64,000 nt of DNA, taken from contig BCHH01000014.1 of assembly GCA_001599595.1 (NCBI GenBank), positions 195,587-259,586 on the forward strand, read 5' to 3'. The position numbers and the translations under genes are program-made. The stretch comes from Beverwykella pulmonaria. Taxonomy: Eukaryota > Ascomycota > Dothideomycetes > Pleosporales > Melanommataceae. Below the pieces are notes generated by a model. That model did no database searches, was not told the DNA's origin, and was given only the letters and a program-made list of their open reading frames with translations. Positions within the stretch are counted from its first letter, which is position 1; every line of letters begins with the position of its first letter. This document shows positions 1 to 11,328 of this stretch, piece by piece.

Positions 1-90
1 GGCGGGGGGCCAGACATTGCTTGTGATTGATGCTTGGCTGTTGATGCCGCCAACGTCTACCGTCAAGCAGCAGCAAAGCCGCCACCGACC

Positions 91-652
91 ATGGTGCTCT
101 ATTCCTTCTACATCTTCGACCGCCACAGTATGTCTCCACTGCCCCTTCAACCAGCGCACTGGCTCACTACTGACTCCCCTACCAGCCGAGTGCATCTACA
201 GTCGCCGATGGACGCCGCAGCCCACCTCCGCGGGCGGCAAGACGGCGCGCCCTGTCTCCGGCTCCAGCGTGACCAGCAACGGCGAGGTCGCCACGGGCCG
301 CAAAGGCATGTCGCACTCGGACGACGAGAAGCTCATCTTCGGCCTGGTCTTTTCGCTGCGCAACATGGTGCAGAAGCTGGGTGGTGAAGACGACACGTTC
401 CTCTCCTACCGCACCGGCGAATACAAGCTCCACTACTACGAGACGCCCACGCGCATGAAGTTCGTCATGCTCACCGATACGAAGCAGAACAATCTGCGGC
501 CGTACCTGCACCAGATCTGGGCGAATCTCTATGTCGAGTATGTGGTCAAGAATCCGCTGGCGCCGACGGAGCATCCGGGAGGCATTGGCGTGGCCAATGA
601 GATGTTTGAGAGGGGGCTGGAGACGTTCATAATGGCTGTGCTGCCAGCGTGA
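91..652 (+). CDS. BET5: TRAPP complex subunit Bet5 (TRAPPC1)
   Basis: Small core subunit of the TRAPP tethering complexes, which act as guanine-nucleotide exchange factors for Ypt1/Rab1 in ER-Golgi and autophagy traffic. Two exons, 91-127 and 186-652, give 167 residues; the 58-nt intron has a GTATGT donor and a CTGAC branch site before ACCAG. Splicing restores the conserved family start MVLYSFYIFDRHTECIY, which is split by the intron; this fixes the start at the ATG at 91. The longer open frame reaching back to base 17 is intron read-through. The C-terminal half carries the longin-like TRAPP core (GLVFSLRN, SYRTGEYKLHYYETP, IWANLYVEYVVKNPL). A low-complexity insertion (about residues 20-45, Ser/Thr/Gly-rich) is typical of filamentous fungal orthologues. 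Convergent with LTV1. Confidence 0.95.
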
Positions 653-1076
653 AGGGAGAAAAGGCAGAAGCTTAACGATGATGGAACGCAGGCCCAGCCG
701 TGCCGCGGTAGGGTGGACAGGCAGATACAAGAGGCAGACACACAAGGCAGACCACATCCATGCCAGAGCACAAGAAAGCCCTGTGTCGAATGAAGAGCCT
801 GGTCCGGCACATAAGAAGGGATAGGAAATGCTAGGGAGTGTCTGCCATCCGCTAGCTGGGTTTCCGTACGTAGCTAAGAGGATGGAAATTGGCACGTAGA
901 AGCATTGTTCTTGACCTCGATTACTTAACGTCTCTCGTTTTATCTATTTCTCTCACACGTTCAGCCCATTAATCCTTGGTATCATGCCCTGAAAACTCCG
1001 TGTTCTCTCCTCCGATTTCCAGAAATTCAATGATGCTACTAACCCAAGAGAATGCCTCCATCTACAGCAACCTGCT
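653..1076. other. Convergent 3' intergenic region
   Basis: Lies between the stop codons of BET5 (plus) and LTV1 (minus). No reading frame looks coding. It presumably holds the two 3' UTRs and polyadenylation signals; nothing else is recognisable. Confidence 0.6.
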
Positions 1077-2585
1077 TCACGTCTTTGACGTCTTCACCCG
1101 AGCAGGCCCCAAGCCTTGCCGAACCTCGTCCAGCTGCTCGAGCCCAGTCTGATACTTGCTCTTCTTGACGAATCTCTTTCCGGACCCCGCCATGGAGTGG
1201 CTGCCGAGGAAGTCATCCATGATACTGTCGAAATCAGACCGAAGAGGTGGTGCTTCGCTTCTCCCCGACATGCCTGACATCCTACTTAGGCCAGACATTT
1301 TGCTCATGCCTGACATCTTGCTCATCCCCGACACCATGGAGGCGTCGTCTGGGAAGTCCTCTGCGGCATACTCCTCCTCGATCTTGTCGAATCGCTGGTC
1401 GAGCAACGTGAGGCCTTCGGTACGATGGAGCGCAGAGGAGGTCATGCTGTAGCTGGAGGGGTTGGTAAGCGCGCCCTTCCGCTTCTTGTGTCGTCCTCCG
1501 GAAGTGAGTGCTGAGGCGCCTGTGAGCACAGAAGACTGGACGTCGGATGGCGCGGCGGCTTTGGTGAATTTGACTGCCTTGGTGTCCTTCTTGAACCTGT
1601 TGAACTCGTCGAGCCAGGCATTGTCTCCCTCTTCGGTGGGCGCGGGCACAGCATCAGGGGCGGGGAGTGAGTCTGGATTTGTGGGCTCTTCGGGGCCTTC
1701 CTTAGACGGTGATGGTGCTGGCGACGAAGCTTTGATTGTGCGGTCTGATTCCCATCCGTCATCGTCCTCCTCTTGCAGATATCGGTCCATGGCATCTTGA
1801 TCGTCAAATCCAAGGGCTTCCCACTCTCTAGGGTCGACTTCTCTGGCGTCGCTCGCGAGCTCCGCAAAGATGTCGTCTTCGTCGTCCACGTAGGCTTCGT
1901 CGTCCAAGGCTTCGAGCACTTCCCTTAGCCGAGGGTCCATATCAGGCTGGAATCCGGCAATTGCATCGGGGACGTTCTGCTGATCTTGGTATGTCATCTT
2001 CCTCACGAACTCAGATGGAGCCATGTCCTCGCCGAAGAAGTCGCTGGCACTCCGACTAACAGTACTGCTCATACTCAGCCCAGCATCACTCTGTGTGTCC
2101 TCTAGGGAGGTCGCCCGAAGCGCATCAGCCAAGTCCACTTTGTCCTTGCCTTTGCCCTTCTTCGCTGGCGCTTCGACGAAGTAGCCCTCGTTGCTCCCTA
2201 GATCTCGCATATGTTGCATGTAATCGTACTGGGAGTCATCATAGAAGATGCCGTAGTTGGCAGCCTCGCCCTCGTTCTTCCTCACCCTAGATCCGAACTC
2301 TTCTTCTAGGTCGCCTCTTGACTTGATCTTGCTCTGGCGGGACGCCGACGAGTAGTTCGACGCACTCGAGCTGATGGCGGGTTCAGACGTCTTACGCATG
2401 TTTGGCGCGCTGACCTCGTGGAAGACCATGGCTGAGGCATCCGCATCGTGGATCCGGGGGTCATTTTGGGCGCGGTGGACGAGGTTGAAGGTTGTTGCAT
2501 TTTTCTTGTCTCTGCGGAGGAGTTAGTGGGTGCTCGGAAGGGAACACTGTCTCTATATTGCTTACATGAATCTTCGAGGAGGCAT
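1077..2585 (-). CDS. LTV1: Ltv1, 40S ribosome assembly factor
   Basis: Ltv1 is a late 40S pre-ribosome assembly and nuclear-export factor that binds near Rps3/uS3 and is released after phosphorylation by casein kinase 1. Exons on the minus strand are 2585-2566 and 2511-1077 (484 residues). The first exon is only 20 nt; splicing a 54-nt intron (GTAAGC...CGCAG) creates the family N-terminus MPPRRFIDKKNATTF, which no single open frame contains. Next come the conserved blocks FNLVHRAQNDPRIHD, EVSAPN and YGIFYDDSQYDYMQHMRDLG. The middle is acidic and disordered; a Ser/Met-rich internal repeat (GMSKMSGMSKMSG-like, coded about 1260-1330) precedes the C-terminal FDSIMDDFLG block. Divergent from LSG1, another ribosome-biogenesis gene. 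Confidence 0.95.
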
Positions 2586-2833
2586 TCTGGCGATTTGTAA
2601 TACAGGGCGAGGGAGCTGCTGGTGAGATAGAAAGTCCGGTGGCTGTGTGCTGTGGAAGAGACAAGAAGAGCTGACAAAAGTCGTCGCCGGGCGCTCACCG
2701 TTGGGCCAAAAAATTTAGACGAGGTGAATGACGTGGGGCAGCCCTGGAACCCCTCCGAAATCTTCACTTCTGCCATCTCTCCCTCGAACGAACCACAAAC
2801 CACACCCGATACGCATCGAAATCTTCGCCCAAG
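2586..2833. promoter_or_regulatory. Bidirectional promoter of LTV1 and LSG1
   Basis: Only 248 bp separate the start codons of two divergent ribosome-assembly genes. It contains AAAAAATTT at 2708-2716, which matches the core of the RRPE element (AAAAATTT) known from fungal ribosome-biogenesis promoters. I do not see a clear PAC element beside it. Function is inferred from position and motif only. Confidence 0.45.
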
Positions 2834-4847
2834 ATGGTGTTAGCAAAGTCGAAGAAGAGCGTCGGGCTCGGCAATGCCCTGATGAACGACCGGTTCTCCA
2901 AGGGGAAGGGCGCGGACATGCGGCGGGGTACCTTTGAGGCGGGAATCAAGAGGACGGGCCAAAATGGAGAGACGGTAAGTCGCGAATCCCAGCGCGTATC
3001 GACATGTTCTGGCCTAAACCACGCAGTACATCACAAATGCTTCGAAAGAGGCGTCGTGGGTCAAGATGCGCTCCGTGACCGAACAGGGCGCGCTCGACGA
3101 ATTCCTCTCCACGGCCGAACTCGCCGGAACCGACTTCACCGCCGAAAAGATCAACAATGTCAAAATCATTCACAAAGACCAGAAGAACCCGTACCTGCTG
3201 TCGGCAGCCGAGGAGCGTGCAACGGTCAGGAAACACCGCGAGAACAAGACGGCCTTGACCGTGCCCAGGCGCCCACCGTGGGATGAAAAGACTACGCCCC
3301 AGGAGCTGGACATGATGGAGAGAGACTCGCTGCTGAAATGGAGGAGAGGACTGGCTGAGATGCAGCAGAACCATGACCTGCTCATGACCCCCTTCGAGCG
3401 GAATTTGGAGGTTTGGAGGCAGCTGTGGCGAGTTATCGAGAGGTCGGATCTTGTCGTGCAGATTGTGGATGCCAGAAATCCGCTACTTTTCCGATCAGAG
3501 GACTTGGAAACGTACGTGAAAGAGGTGGATCCCAAGAAGAACAACTTGCTGTTAGTCAATAAGGCAGATATGATGACGCTGGAGCAGCGGCAGGCTTGGG
3601 CCGACTACTTTGTGGAGGCTGGCATCAATTACAAATTCTTCTCCGCCGAGCTGGCCAAGGAGAGGAATGAAGCGAGGGCGCTTGAAGAGGATGAAGAAGA
3701 GGACGAGGAGTCGGACAGTTCCCACGACGAAGATGACATTGAGGAAGAGGAGGCATGGAAAGCGAATAAGAACAAGGAAAGCACAGGTGCTGCTGCCGAT
3801 GGGGGTATACTACTATCACCCGAAGAGGAGCGAACCCGCATATTAACGACCGACGAGCTCGAAGCCCTGTTCTTGGAACACGCACCTGATATCGACACGG
3901 GACCAGACGGTTCCCCTCGCAAGACTTCAATCGGACTCGTGGGGTACCCTAATGTCGGAAAATCGTCGACCATCAACGCTCTCATAGGTGCGAAGAAGGT
4001 CTCCGTCTCCGCCACGCCAGGTAAAACGAAGCACTTCCAAACCATCCACCTCAGCGATCAAGTCATCCTCTGTGATTGCCCTGGTCTCGTGTTCCCTAAC
4101 TTCGCCACAACGAAAGCCGAGCTCGTCCTCTCTGGAGTCCTACCCATCGACCAACTGCGCGAAAGCACCGGCCCTGCTGGTCTGGTCGCTCAACGGATCC
4201 CACAAGCGTTCCTCGAAGCCATTTACGGTATGAAGATCCACGTGCGCCCGCTCGAGGAAGGAGGCACAGGCGTCCCGACATCGGAGGAGATCCTACGCGC
4301 CTACGCCATTGCGAGAGGCTTCTCCACCCAAGGTCTAGGCCAGCCCGACGAGTCACGCGCAGCCCGCACCATTCTCAAAGACTACGTGAAGGGCAAACTT
4401 CTCTTCTGCCACCCGCCACCGCAGGACCCACCCATCAACCCCAAGTACTTCAACCGCGAGCTCTATGACATTGGCCACCTCCCCGAGAAACGACGCGCCA
4501 AGCTGCGCGCTCTCGCTGACTCCACCTCTCTTGCTGGAATCGAAGAGCCCACACTCCCAGACAACGACGAGGATCTAGATGACATGGTCCCTGCGCCGCC
4601 TGTCCAGGAAGAAAAGACGTCGAGGATAGATAAGAAATTCTTTGCCCCGGGCCAGGGCGATGGAAAAATGAGTATGCCGTTCCATCACAAGTATAGCGAG
4701 CAAGGGAAAGAGTTGTCGGGGAGGAAGCTGAAGACGATTATGGCGCTGGAGAAGGATATTGATCCCAATGAGGTGCAGTTAAACAGTAAGAAGCACTTCA
4801 AGGGGAACAAGAGGGCGCTGAAGAAGAAGAGGGCCGAATATGATTGA
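2834..4847 (+). CDS. LSG1: Lsg1, cytoplasmic 60S-maturation GTPase
   Basis: Lsg1 is the circularly permuted GTPase that triggers release of the export adaptor Nmd3 from cytoplasmic pre-60S subunits. Exons 2834-2974 and 3027-4847 encode 653 residues; the 52-nt intron (GTAAGT...CGCAG) joins NGET to YITNAS in phase 0. The family start with GLGNALMNDRF is present. The G motifs appear in permuted order: G4 NKAD (in LLLVNKADM) first, then G1 GYPNVGKSS and G3 DCPG, preceded by the signature VVQIVDARNPLLFR. A strongly acidic linker (coded about 3680-3770) separates G4 from G1, as in other Lsg1 proteins. The C-terminus is Lys/Arg-rich, fitting rRNA contact. The frame starting at 3066 is only the second exon. 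Confidence 0.96.
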
Positions 4848-7800
4848 GTGGGTCGACTGGAAACAAAGGATTCGGAACTACGGCTGTGTGGGTGGATAGA
4901 CTCTTTGGTATAAATGAATGCATGCTTGGCGTTTTAGTCACTTTTGGCATTTTAAAAGTAGGGTCTTCTTTAAAAGGTACGAGTCCAGCATGCAAGATGA
5001 TATTTCATATAACTAGAAGCAGCAGAAGGAACGTTATTTCAGTACGAGGGCAAAAGCCTTTACCTGGCCCTCCCTATCTCTGCCAACAGTCCATACACGC
5101 TCGGCCATCTGGCTATACAAATCATGTTGTGCCCATCAAAACACCTTTTGTGATGAATCTTTGAAGTGGTAGGATGGAATTGGAATTGTGAGAGTGGTCT
5201 GCGCTACGCTCATAGTCACCATGAAATATCAACAGCAGATAATCCATATCCTTGTACACGCGCAGTATCCCGTGAATGCTCAAACTACCGTCTCTCCCAG
5301 CATGTACGTTAGCCAACTCAATGTCTCTTTTACCTTCTACTACAGTTCGCATTGGAGGGTGAGTTGATTGACCAGGCCTAGGGAGGCTGTAGCGCTTCAG
5401 GGTCTTGGGGAAATTCCCAGAGGGCAGTGCTGAAAACGATATAGCCAGCAATGTCTGCGTGGGTGAGTGGGTGAGTGGGATTGACTGCGAGTTTAGGATT
5501 TTGCACGGGGTAAGAGGATTTCGGTTCCGGCGCGAATGAGAGGCGAGAGATGAAGGGTTTAGCAGGTGTGCTTCCTCAAAGAGGCTTTGATGGTATTAAA
5601 TGTTTACCCAGCCTCTGCTCTTCTTAAACGTGGGAAAATTATTTCCGAAGTGTAATTTTCCTTGGAACGAACTCTCAAGGGCTCAACCATTGCCTTGGAT
5701 ACTATTCGTGCGTCATCCGAGTCTATAATTAGAAGCCACTGGTTGTGTTTGCAATTTAAGGTTGTGTGAAAAAATTGTGGTGTAAAGATGTACGAAATGT
5801 CTGCACAGTTATGACGGACGTTAGCTGGCGGTAAGTGGCAACAAGAATAGAGATAAGACTTGTGTATGTAATGAATTTTCGCCCTAGACCAGGGTATTCA
5901 CAATAAATATCTGAATAGCAAATTTTGGCGACGCACCACCCTCGATGCTTTGGATCAAGATCCTATAGATCCCACATAGAAGAAACTCCAGAGGAAAAGC
6001 AGTGAGATTCACAGTTCATAAGGTCAGGGAAAGCGGTGAATATTATTGTGATCGTGCTCTGATCCACAACATTTTGACCTAGCTGCCAAGCATTTTTCTA
6101 GCTATTACGCGTTTGATCAGCTTGTCGTTGTAGCTTTATTGGGCCATGAAGACGTGAAACTAGCCTTGCGAAACAGTGCGGGCGTAAGTGCGGCAGCTCG
6201 AGTCGAGTGTACCTTTTTGTGAACTTCAAGCGTTGTTGTGTATAGCACATTGAGTTCAACGCGGTTAAATGAGCACGTTATAGAATTCGAGGAGATGGTA
6301 GGATAACTATGTCACTTTTTCTACTTGAGGAGGAATAAAAGAGCGTAAATAGTGTAGATTCAGGAGAACTCAGTCAGGAGCTTTCCGGCCAAAGGATGGA
6401 ACTAAGCTCAAAAAGTGAAAGTGAAATACACGTGATAACGCAACAACTCCTAAGATCTGACTATAGCTTCTTGAGATCTAACCCTAACCCCAGCTCTTAG
6501 ATATGCCTCAGCTCAAGAAATTTCTACCCAAATCTTGACTGCCACGTCACCAAAATAAAGCAGACCACCCTAACTTCCATGATACCACCAGAAACCACCA
6601 AATCACATAGCATGACCGAGTCAATTGATTAGCTCTTTTCATAAATAGCCATTTCCGACAGATACGATAGCACAGGGTAGAGTCGGATCAGTCCCTTTGG
6701 CTACCTGCTAGATCTGCTTGGGTCAGCCGCAACATCTCGAAACTGCCGCATCCAGCTCCCTATTGGCACCGGTAACGTTCCTACCGTCATCAGTCTTAAA
6801 ATGGGATTTGGCGTCTCGATGCAATATATACCAGCAAAGAGTATGGCACACAGAATCTGTCAGTACGATTTCTTCCGAGTAGGATACTTTAACCGCATCT
6901 TCATCTTCTATATCCAGCACCAAGGCTCTAGAAACTAATGTTGATTTGCTGATCTGGGGCTTCGGCAATTGTATTGTGAAAGTGACTGGACTGCAGCTGC
7001 TAATAGTTCATTATACCTAATTGAATTGGAAGGTGTTCTAACCTTTCAGGTGATTGGAAGCATAGTCCCAAACTCAATTATTCTCTTTATACAGTAGTGG
7101 ATGCAGTTACGCCCAGTGCATAGGGTGAGTGCATTGAATGCTGTCATATTCCCTGCATTTACGCCCGAAGCCTATATTACTAGAATCCGCTTCCCTTTCA
7201 CACCATCACCGCGTCAACAGATCACCAATATTGTTAGTCTGCACTTGGAGAGTACTTTGTACAAGAACAACAATCCGATTCCCATACCCTCAAACCTACC
7301 CTCAAATCCCGCCAGCTCTTACTTCCGCTGCAAATTTTCCTCCAGCAGATAAGGTAGTAAAACAAAAGTGATCAATAATTCTCTTGGGCTCTCCCTTGAA
7401 TCGCATGAGAAGCCAACATCGATGCCACATAGAGTTTCAGATTGAATCGACCAGCAGCTCGCGAGTCCCTCCAAACTTGGCATCACCAATCCTCCACTAT
7501 TTCTCGGGACAACCCGTCTGCACCAATAGCCTGCCACCACGTTGGTAACTCATCGTTTCTCCTTCGTATCCGAATGCGGAGATGTTGCCGCATCTCGGCT
7601 ATCATGATTGGGGTGACGGTATTGATGTGGATTGCTTGCATTATGCAGTGTGAAAAGGCGTGCGCGTGCTCAACTGACTTTGGGCAAAATAAAAAGGGTT
7701 AGAATTAGTGCGCCGAAGTCTGGGCTAGATTGGTGTACGATATTTGCGCATTGACTAGTTGGGATAATGTTCGATGTAATAGATCTAGTCGGAGAGGTGA

Positions 7801-10800
7801 AATGATGATTGGTAGGAGTAGTTGAAGATTGTGTAATGCTCGAGGACGGTGTTGATGTGACGTGAGTGGATGAGCGCGTGTATACTGTACAGGGAGTATG
7901 TAAAGAGGAAATTGGCGAGGACATAAAGACTGTTGGTTCTAACCGAGGATGGTGCAAATGAAGAGGTATCAACATGACTGCAGCGCTTTTAAAAGGCTCA
8001 CAGGAAAGGAACTGTGACAGAGAAATGGGAGACAGTAACAGTAATGTGTGAAATAAAACTTGGTGAAATCTGCTCTGCCTTTCTCGAGCTTAACGGCATT
8101 ACTGAAAGCCGAAGGATGTTTTTGTTGATTATCTTGCCAAGTGTCCAGTGTCACCATGGTGGGAAATTTATATTGTAGTGCGATTGGACGACGACGTTCT
8201 AGGCAGAAGATGATGCCTCTTCCCGCCTCTGCTTCTGCTTTCGCTTTAGCCTTTTCTTTCTTCCTTTGTCGCATAGAAGGTTCCAGGGATTTAAGCTCAT
8301 GGCTAAGGCAAGCTACCACAACTGACCGCGCGGCTTAATCCGACCTCACTTCTCAGAGCTGCCAGGAAGGCATAAATATTGGTGATCTGACACAATGTGT
8401 GATGCCTCCTGTTATTCTGGTGGGCATCGGCTGCGGCCTACGCCTTCCCATTGCATATGCCAGGAAGGGCCGAGCGCTAGAAGGCGAGCCCGAACGCGCA
8501 CACTTTAGGCATCTACTACAAATTCCCAACCGTAAATGCGTCCCAAGTGGGTAGGCGATTAGGAAGTCATTTGTGCACCTAAGCAGAGCAACGGGCTCGC
8601 GCCACGACAGTGTGCCGTCACGCAGCGCTTCAGGCATGATACCTGTAGATACGCGTAGTCATGTCCTGGCCGATGTCGGTAGTCGAACAGAGAACGGACA
8701 CGACATGAGATTATGTTCTCTCCATGTCGATCTAAAAAGGAAGAAGTTCCATTGGAAGGGTTGGTGAAGCTACTGCGTCGTGGCAGCCTGTCTTGTTTCG
8801 GAGAGATTGCTTACCTATGACATGACTTGTAATTGGTGGCAAGAGGTCCGAACATATTCGAGGGCGGCCATGGTTTCTTTATGGTAGGACAGCATGTTGT
8901 ATGCATGCCTCATGCCGTCGTTTCAAGCCATCGAGCATCTTGTGTGTGCGGTGTAACGTGGCTAAGAAAAGCAAAGGCTGCTCCACAGGGCTGAGGCGCT
9001 GATCGATCTTTTATTGGATATGCGCGACATCGAAGAAGTCAGCTATTCAGTTCCGCACGAATCAGATGGACAGCTTCTGTTCTTGTTGAATTTTTTAAAG
9101 GAAGGAATGCATTGCTGTTCCTTAACGGCGGGTTCTTTCTTTAACTAGGCTTCTTATAATGGCACCCTGACAGCTGCAGAGACATCTTAAGATGCCCTGG
9201 GGTGTATCCAGACCAGAGGGCTTTCAACCCCTTTGTCATTCCTTCTGCTGCCTCCCATTGCTGTCAGACCACCTTGCGCAGAGAGACTATCACGTGAGCC
9301 GCTAGACCGAGGTATCCCTGTCGATGCTGGTGTATTGATTGGCGAACTGCACACCATCACTTGCACTGTGCGAGCTGCAGGTTGACGTACCTGCTCCTTC
9401 TGAGTGTTTTCAGCTTGGCAGGCTTCTCGCAGGCAGAGCTGAGGTAGGTTATGTGTTTCAGCAGGACTGTTTCACGGGCGCTGATGCATTCACATGTCGG
9501 ATAATTATTCCTGCAGCAATTCGAGCTCATCAACGAGACGCAGCTGTCGTGCAAGCTCGCACGACTGCACGTGCCGTGCAACACGGGGAGTGAGGTCATC
9601 GAGGGCGACACCTGAGGGCAACACCACACCAAGACTCAGCGGCGGGTTCTTTGACTTGCGACCGGGCTACCTGTCGGCGTCCTGCACGTCTGGCTCGATC
9701 CGTCCAAGACCCGCAGCATCTGAAGTTCTTTGTGCAACGCTCACTTAGCAGTGGTTCATTCCGGCTGGCCGGGGCTTGACACCCGGCGATAGCGGCGCCG
9801 TTTGACGCCCGCCATCGCTTGCTGCTCAGGAACAGGAGCCTGGAGCGTGGGATTGGCATCGCCAGCGAGCGTCGAGGCGGGAATGAAGCCGCGGCGAGAG
9901 GCTCTGCAAATGATACAGGCACAGCAGGGAGAGCCTTGTCGCGGCGGCTCCTGGCAGCCATGAGCTGCAGGAGGGGGTTCCAAGGCCAGGGCGGCATTGA
10001 AGCGTAAACGAAGTCGGGTCATATGACGAGAGGTGGAGGCGTGCGCTTTGATTGACGGGCTGTCGTGCAAATAAAAGGCCCACTGTGATTGCTCGGACAG
10101 GGCGTTACCATCCGCAGGCCGCAGCAGGTATCGTCAACATTCGAGAAGTGCATTGATGTGACAAGCACCCTTCCGGTCGAGCAAGATTGTCATCCGGTTA
10201 TGAAGCAGCGACGACACCTGGGCAACTGGAGAGGCGGAAGGAGAGATGGTGAATAATCGAGCGATGACGATATGAGCGTGCCAGTACCGTGGCCATTAGT
10301 AATGGTAGGGCTCTCATCAATTGCGCCCAGGGCGCGGTTCTGGAGGCTATTTTCCACCGCAGCGTTCCCAACCCTCGCGCCGGTGTGGGCCTGCGGGTGG
10401 GTTTCGGGCTGACGATTGGGCCTTGGACGAGGTCAAGTGCGTGAAAGAAAGCGGCGTTCACGTGTCGCTTTTGCTACGCTTGGACTCGCCCGGCGGTGCT
10501 GTCGGTGCACTGTTTGGTGCTTGGGTGCGGGCGCATTATTGATTATTGTCATTTGAAGCTCCCAAGTTTGCGCCGTGCAGTGCTGGTGTCGTTGCCGTTG
10601 TCCCAGTCGTAATAATCACCCTGGTTGCTTCTGATTTCGAGCTGCTGGAGGTATCTCCACCGCGAATCACCGCCAGCCTGCCCTCAATCTCTCTGCCTTT
10701 CCGCTGCTGCTCTCCGCCGCCGTCCTGCTGTGCCTCTCCTCTCCGCCCCCTACACCACCGTCGCCTTGCTCGTCGGCCCAGACTCACGCGTGTTGATCCA

Positions 10801-11328
10801 CTGCTCGACTCCATGGTCCTAGCGATCACGAGGGCCAGAATCATAGCCTAGCTCAAAGGGCCTAAGCTTGCAAGGGCCAAACCACCACCACCCCGCTGCC
10901 CGCTCAGACATCATACCCTTCTCATTCACTCCTGTTCCCGTCTGCAAACACCAATTACTATTCTCTTCTCTTTCACGCAGTCTGCACTTCTCCCTCAACG
11001 CCCCCCGACCGGCGACGCTCCGTGTTCCGCCCCTCTTAGCGACACACAAGCCACACGGCCACTGCCACCGCACCTCCTCAACACTCCAGGCTCGTCAACT
11101 GACCTACCGTGACGAAAACCTCCACCTGCTGGCCTCTGTTCTCAACGCCACACCACACACGACCCCATCATCCCGAATCCTCTGCGCGACCACCCTCAGC
11201 TGCCCATTACGGATCTGCTCACCAAGGCCCGCCTCTCCTCCTCTCACAACCTCCTCAACTATAGCCCTCCTTATTCGCGATAGCAATCCGCGCGCTCGGC
11301 GGACCCCATCCTAGACGTCCCCCAGACA
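4848..11328. other. Gene-poor interval upstream of GSK3
   Basis: About 6.5 kb without a gene I can support. 4.85-8.1 kb is fairly AT-rich with only short, unrelated open frames; there is a GGGTGAGT-type short repeat at 5461-5480 and two TAACCC units near 6481. From about 9.3 kb on the sequence becomes GC- and pyrimidine-rich. The last 500 bp (about 10.85-11.33 kb) are C/T/A-rich with few ATG triplets, which fits a long promoter plus 5' leader of GSK3. Open frames here do not resemble known proteins and many are only open because the sequence is GC-skewed. Confidence 0.5.

Noticed and set aside
179..895. 238-codon minus-strand frame over BET5
   Set aside because: Antisense shadow of the conserved BET5 coding sequence.
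6478..6496. TAACCCTAACCCC, telomere-like
   Set aside because: Only two units, internal and isolated; not a telomere or clear interstitial array.
6723..6968. 81-codon minus-strand ORF with an ATG start
   Set aside because: No similarity recognised and no splice partners; isolated in gene-poor DNA. Could be an orphan gene but cannot be supported.
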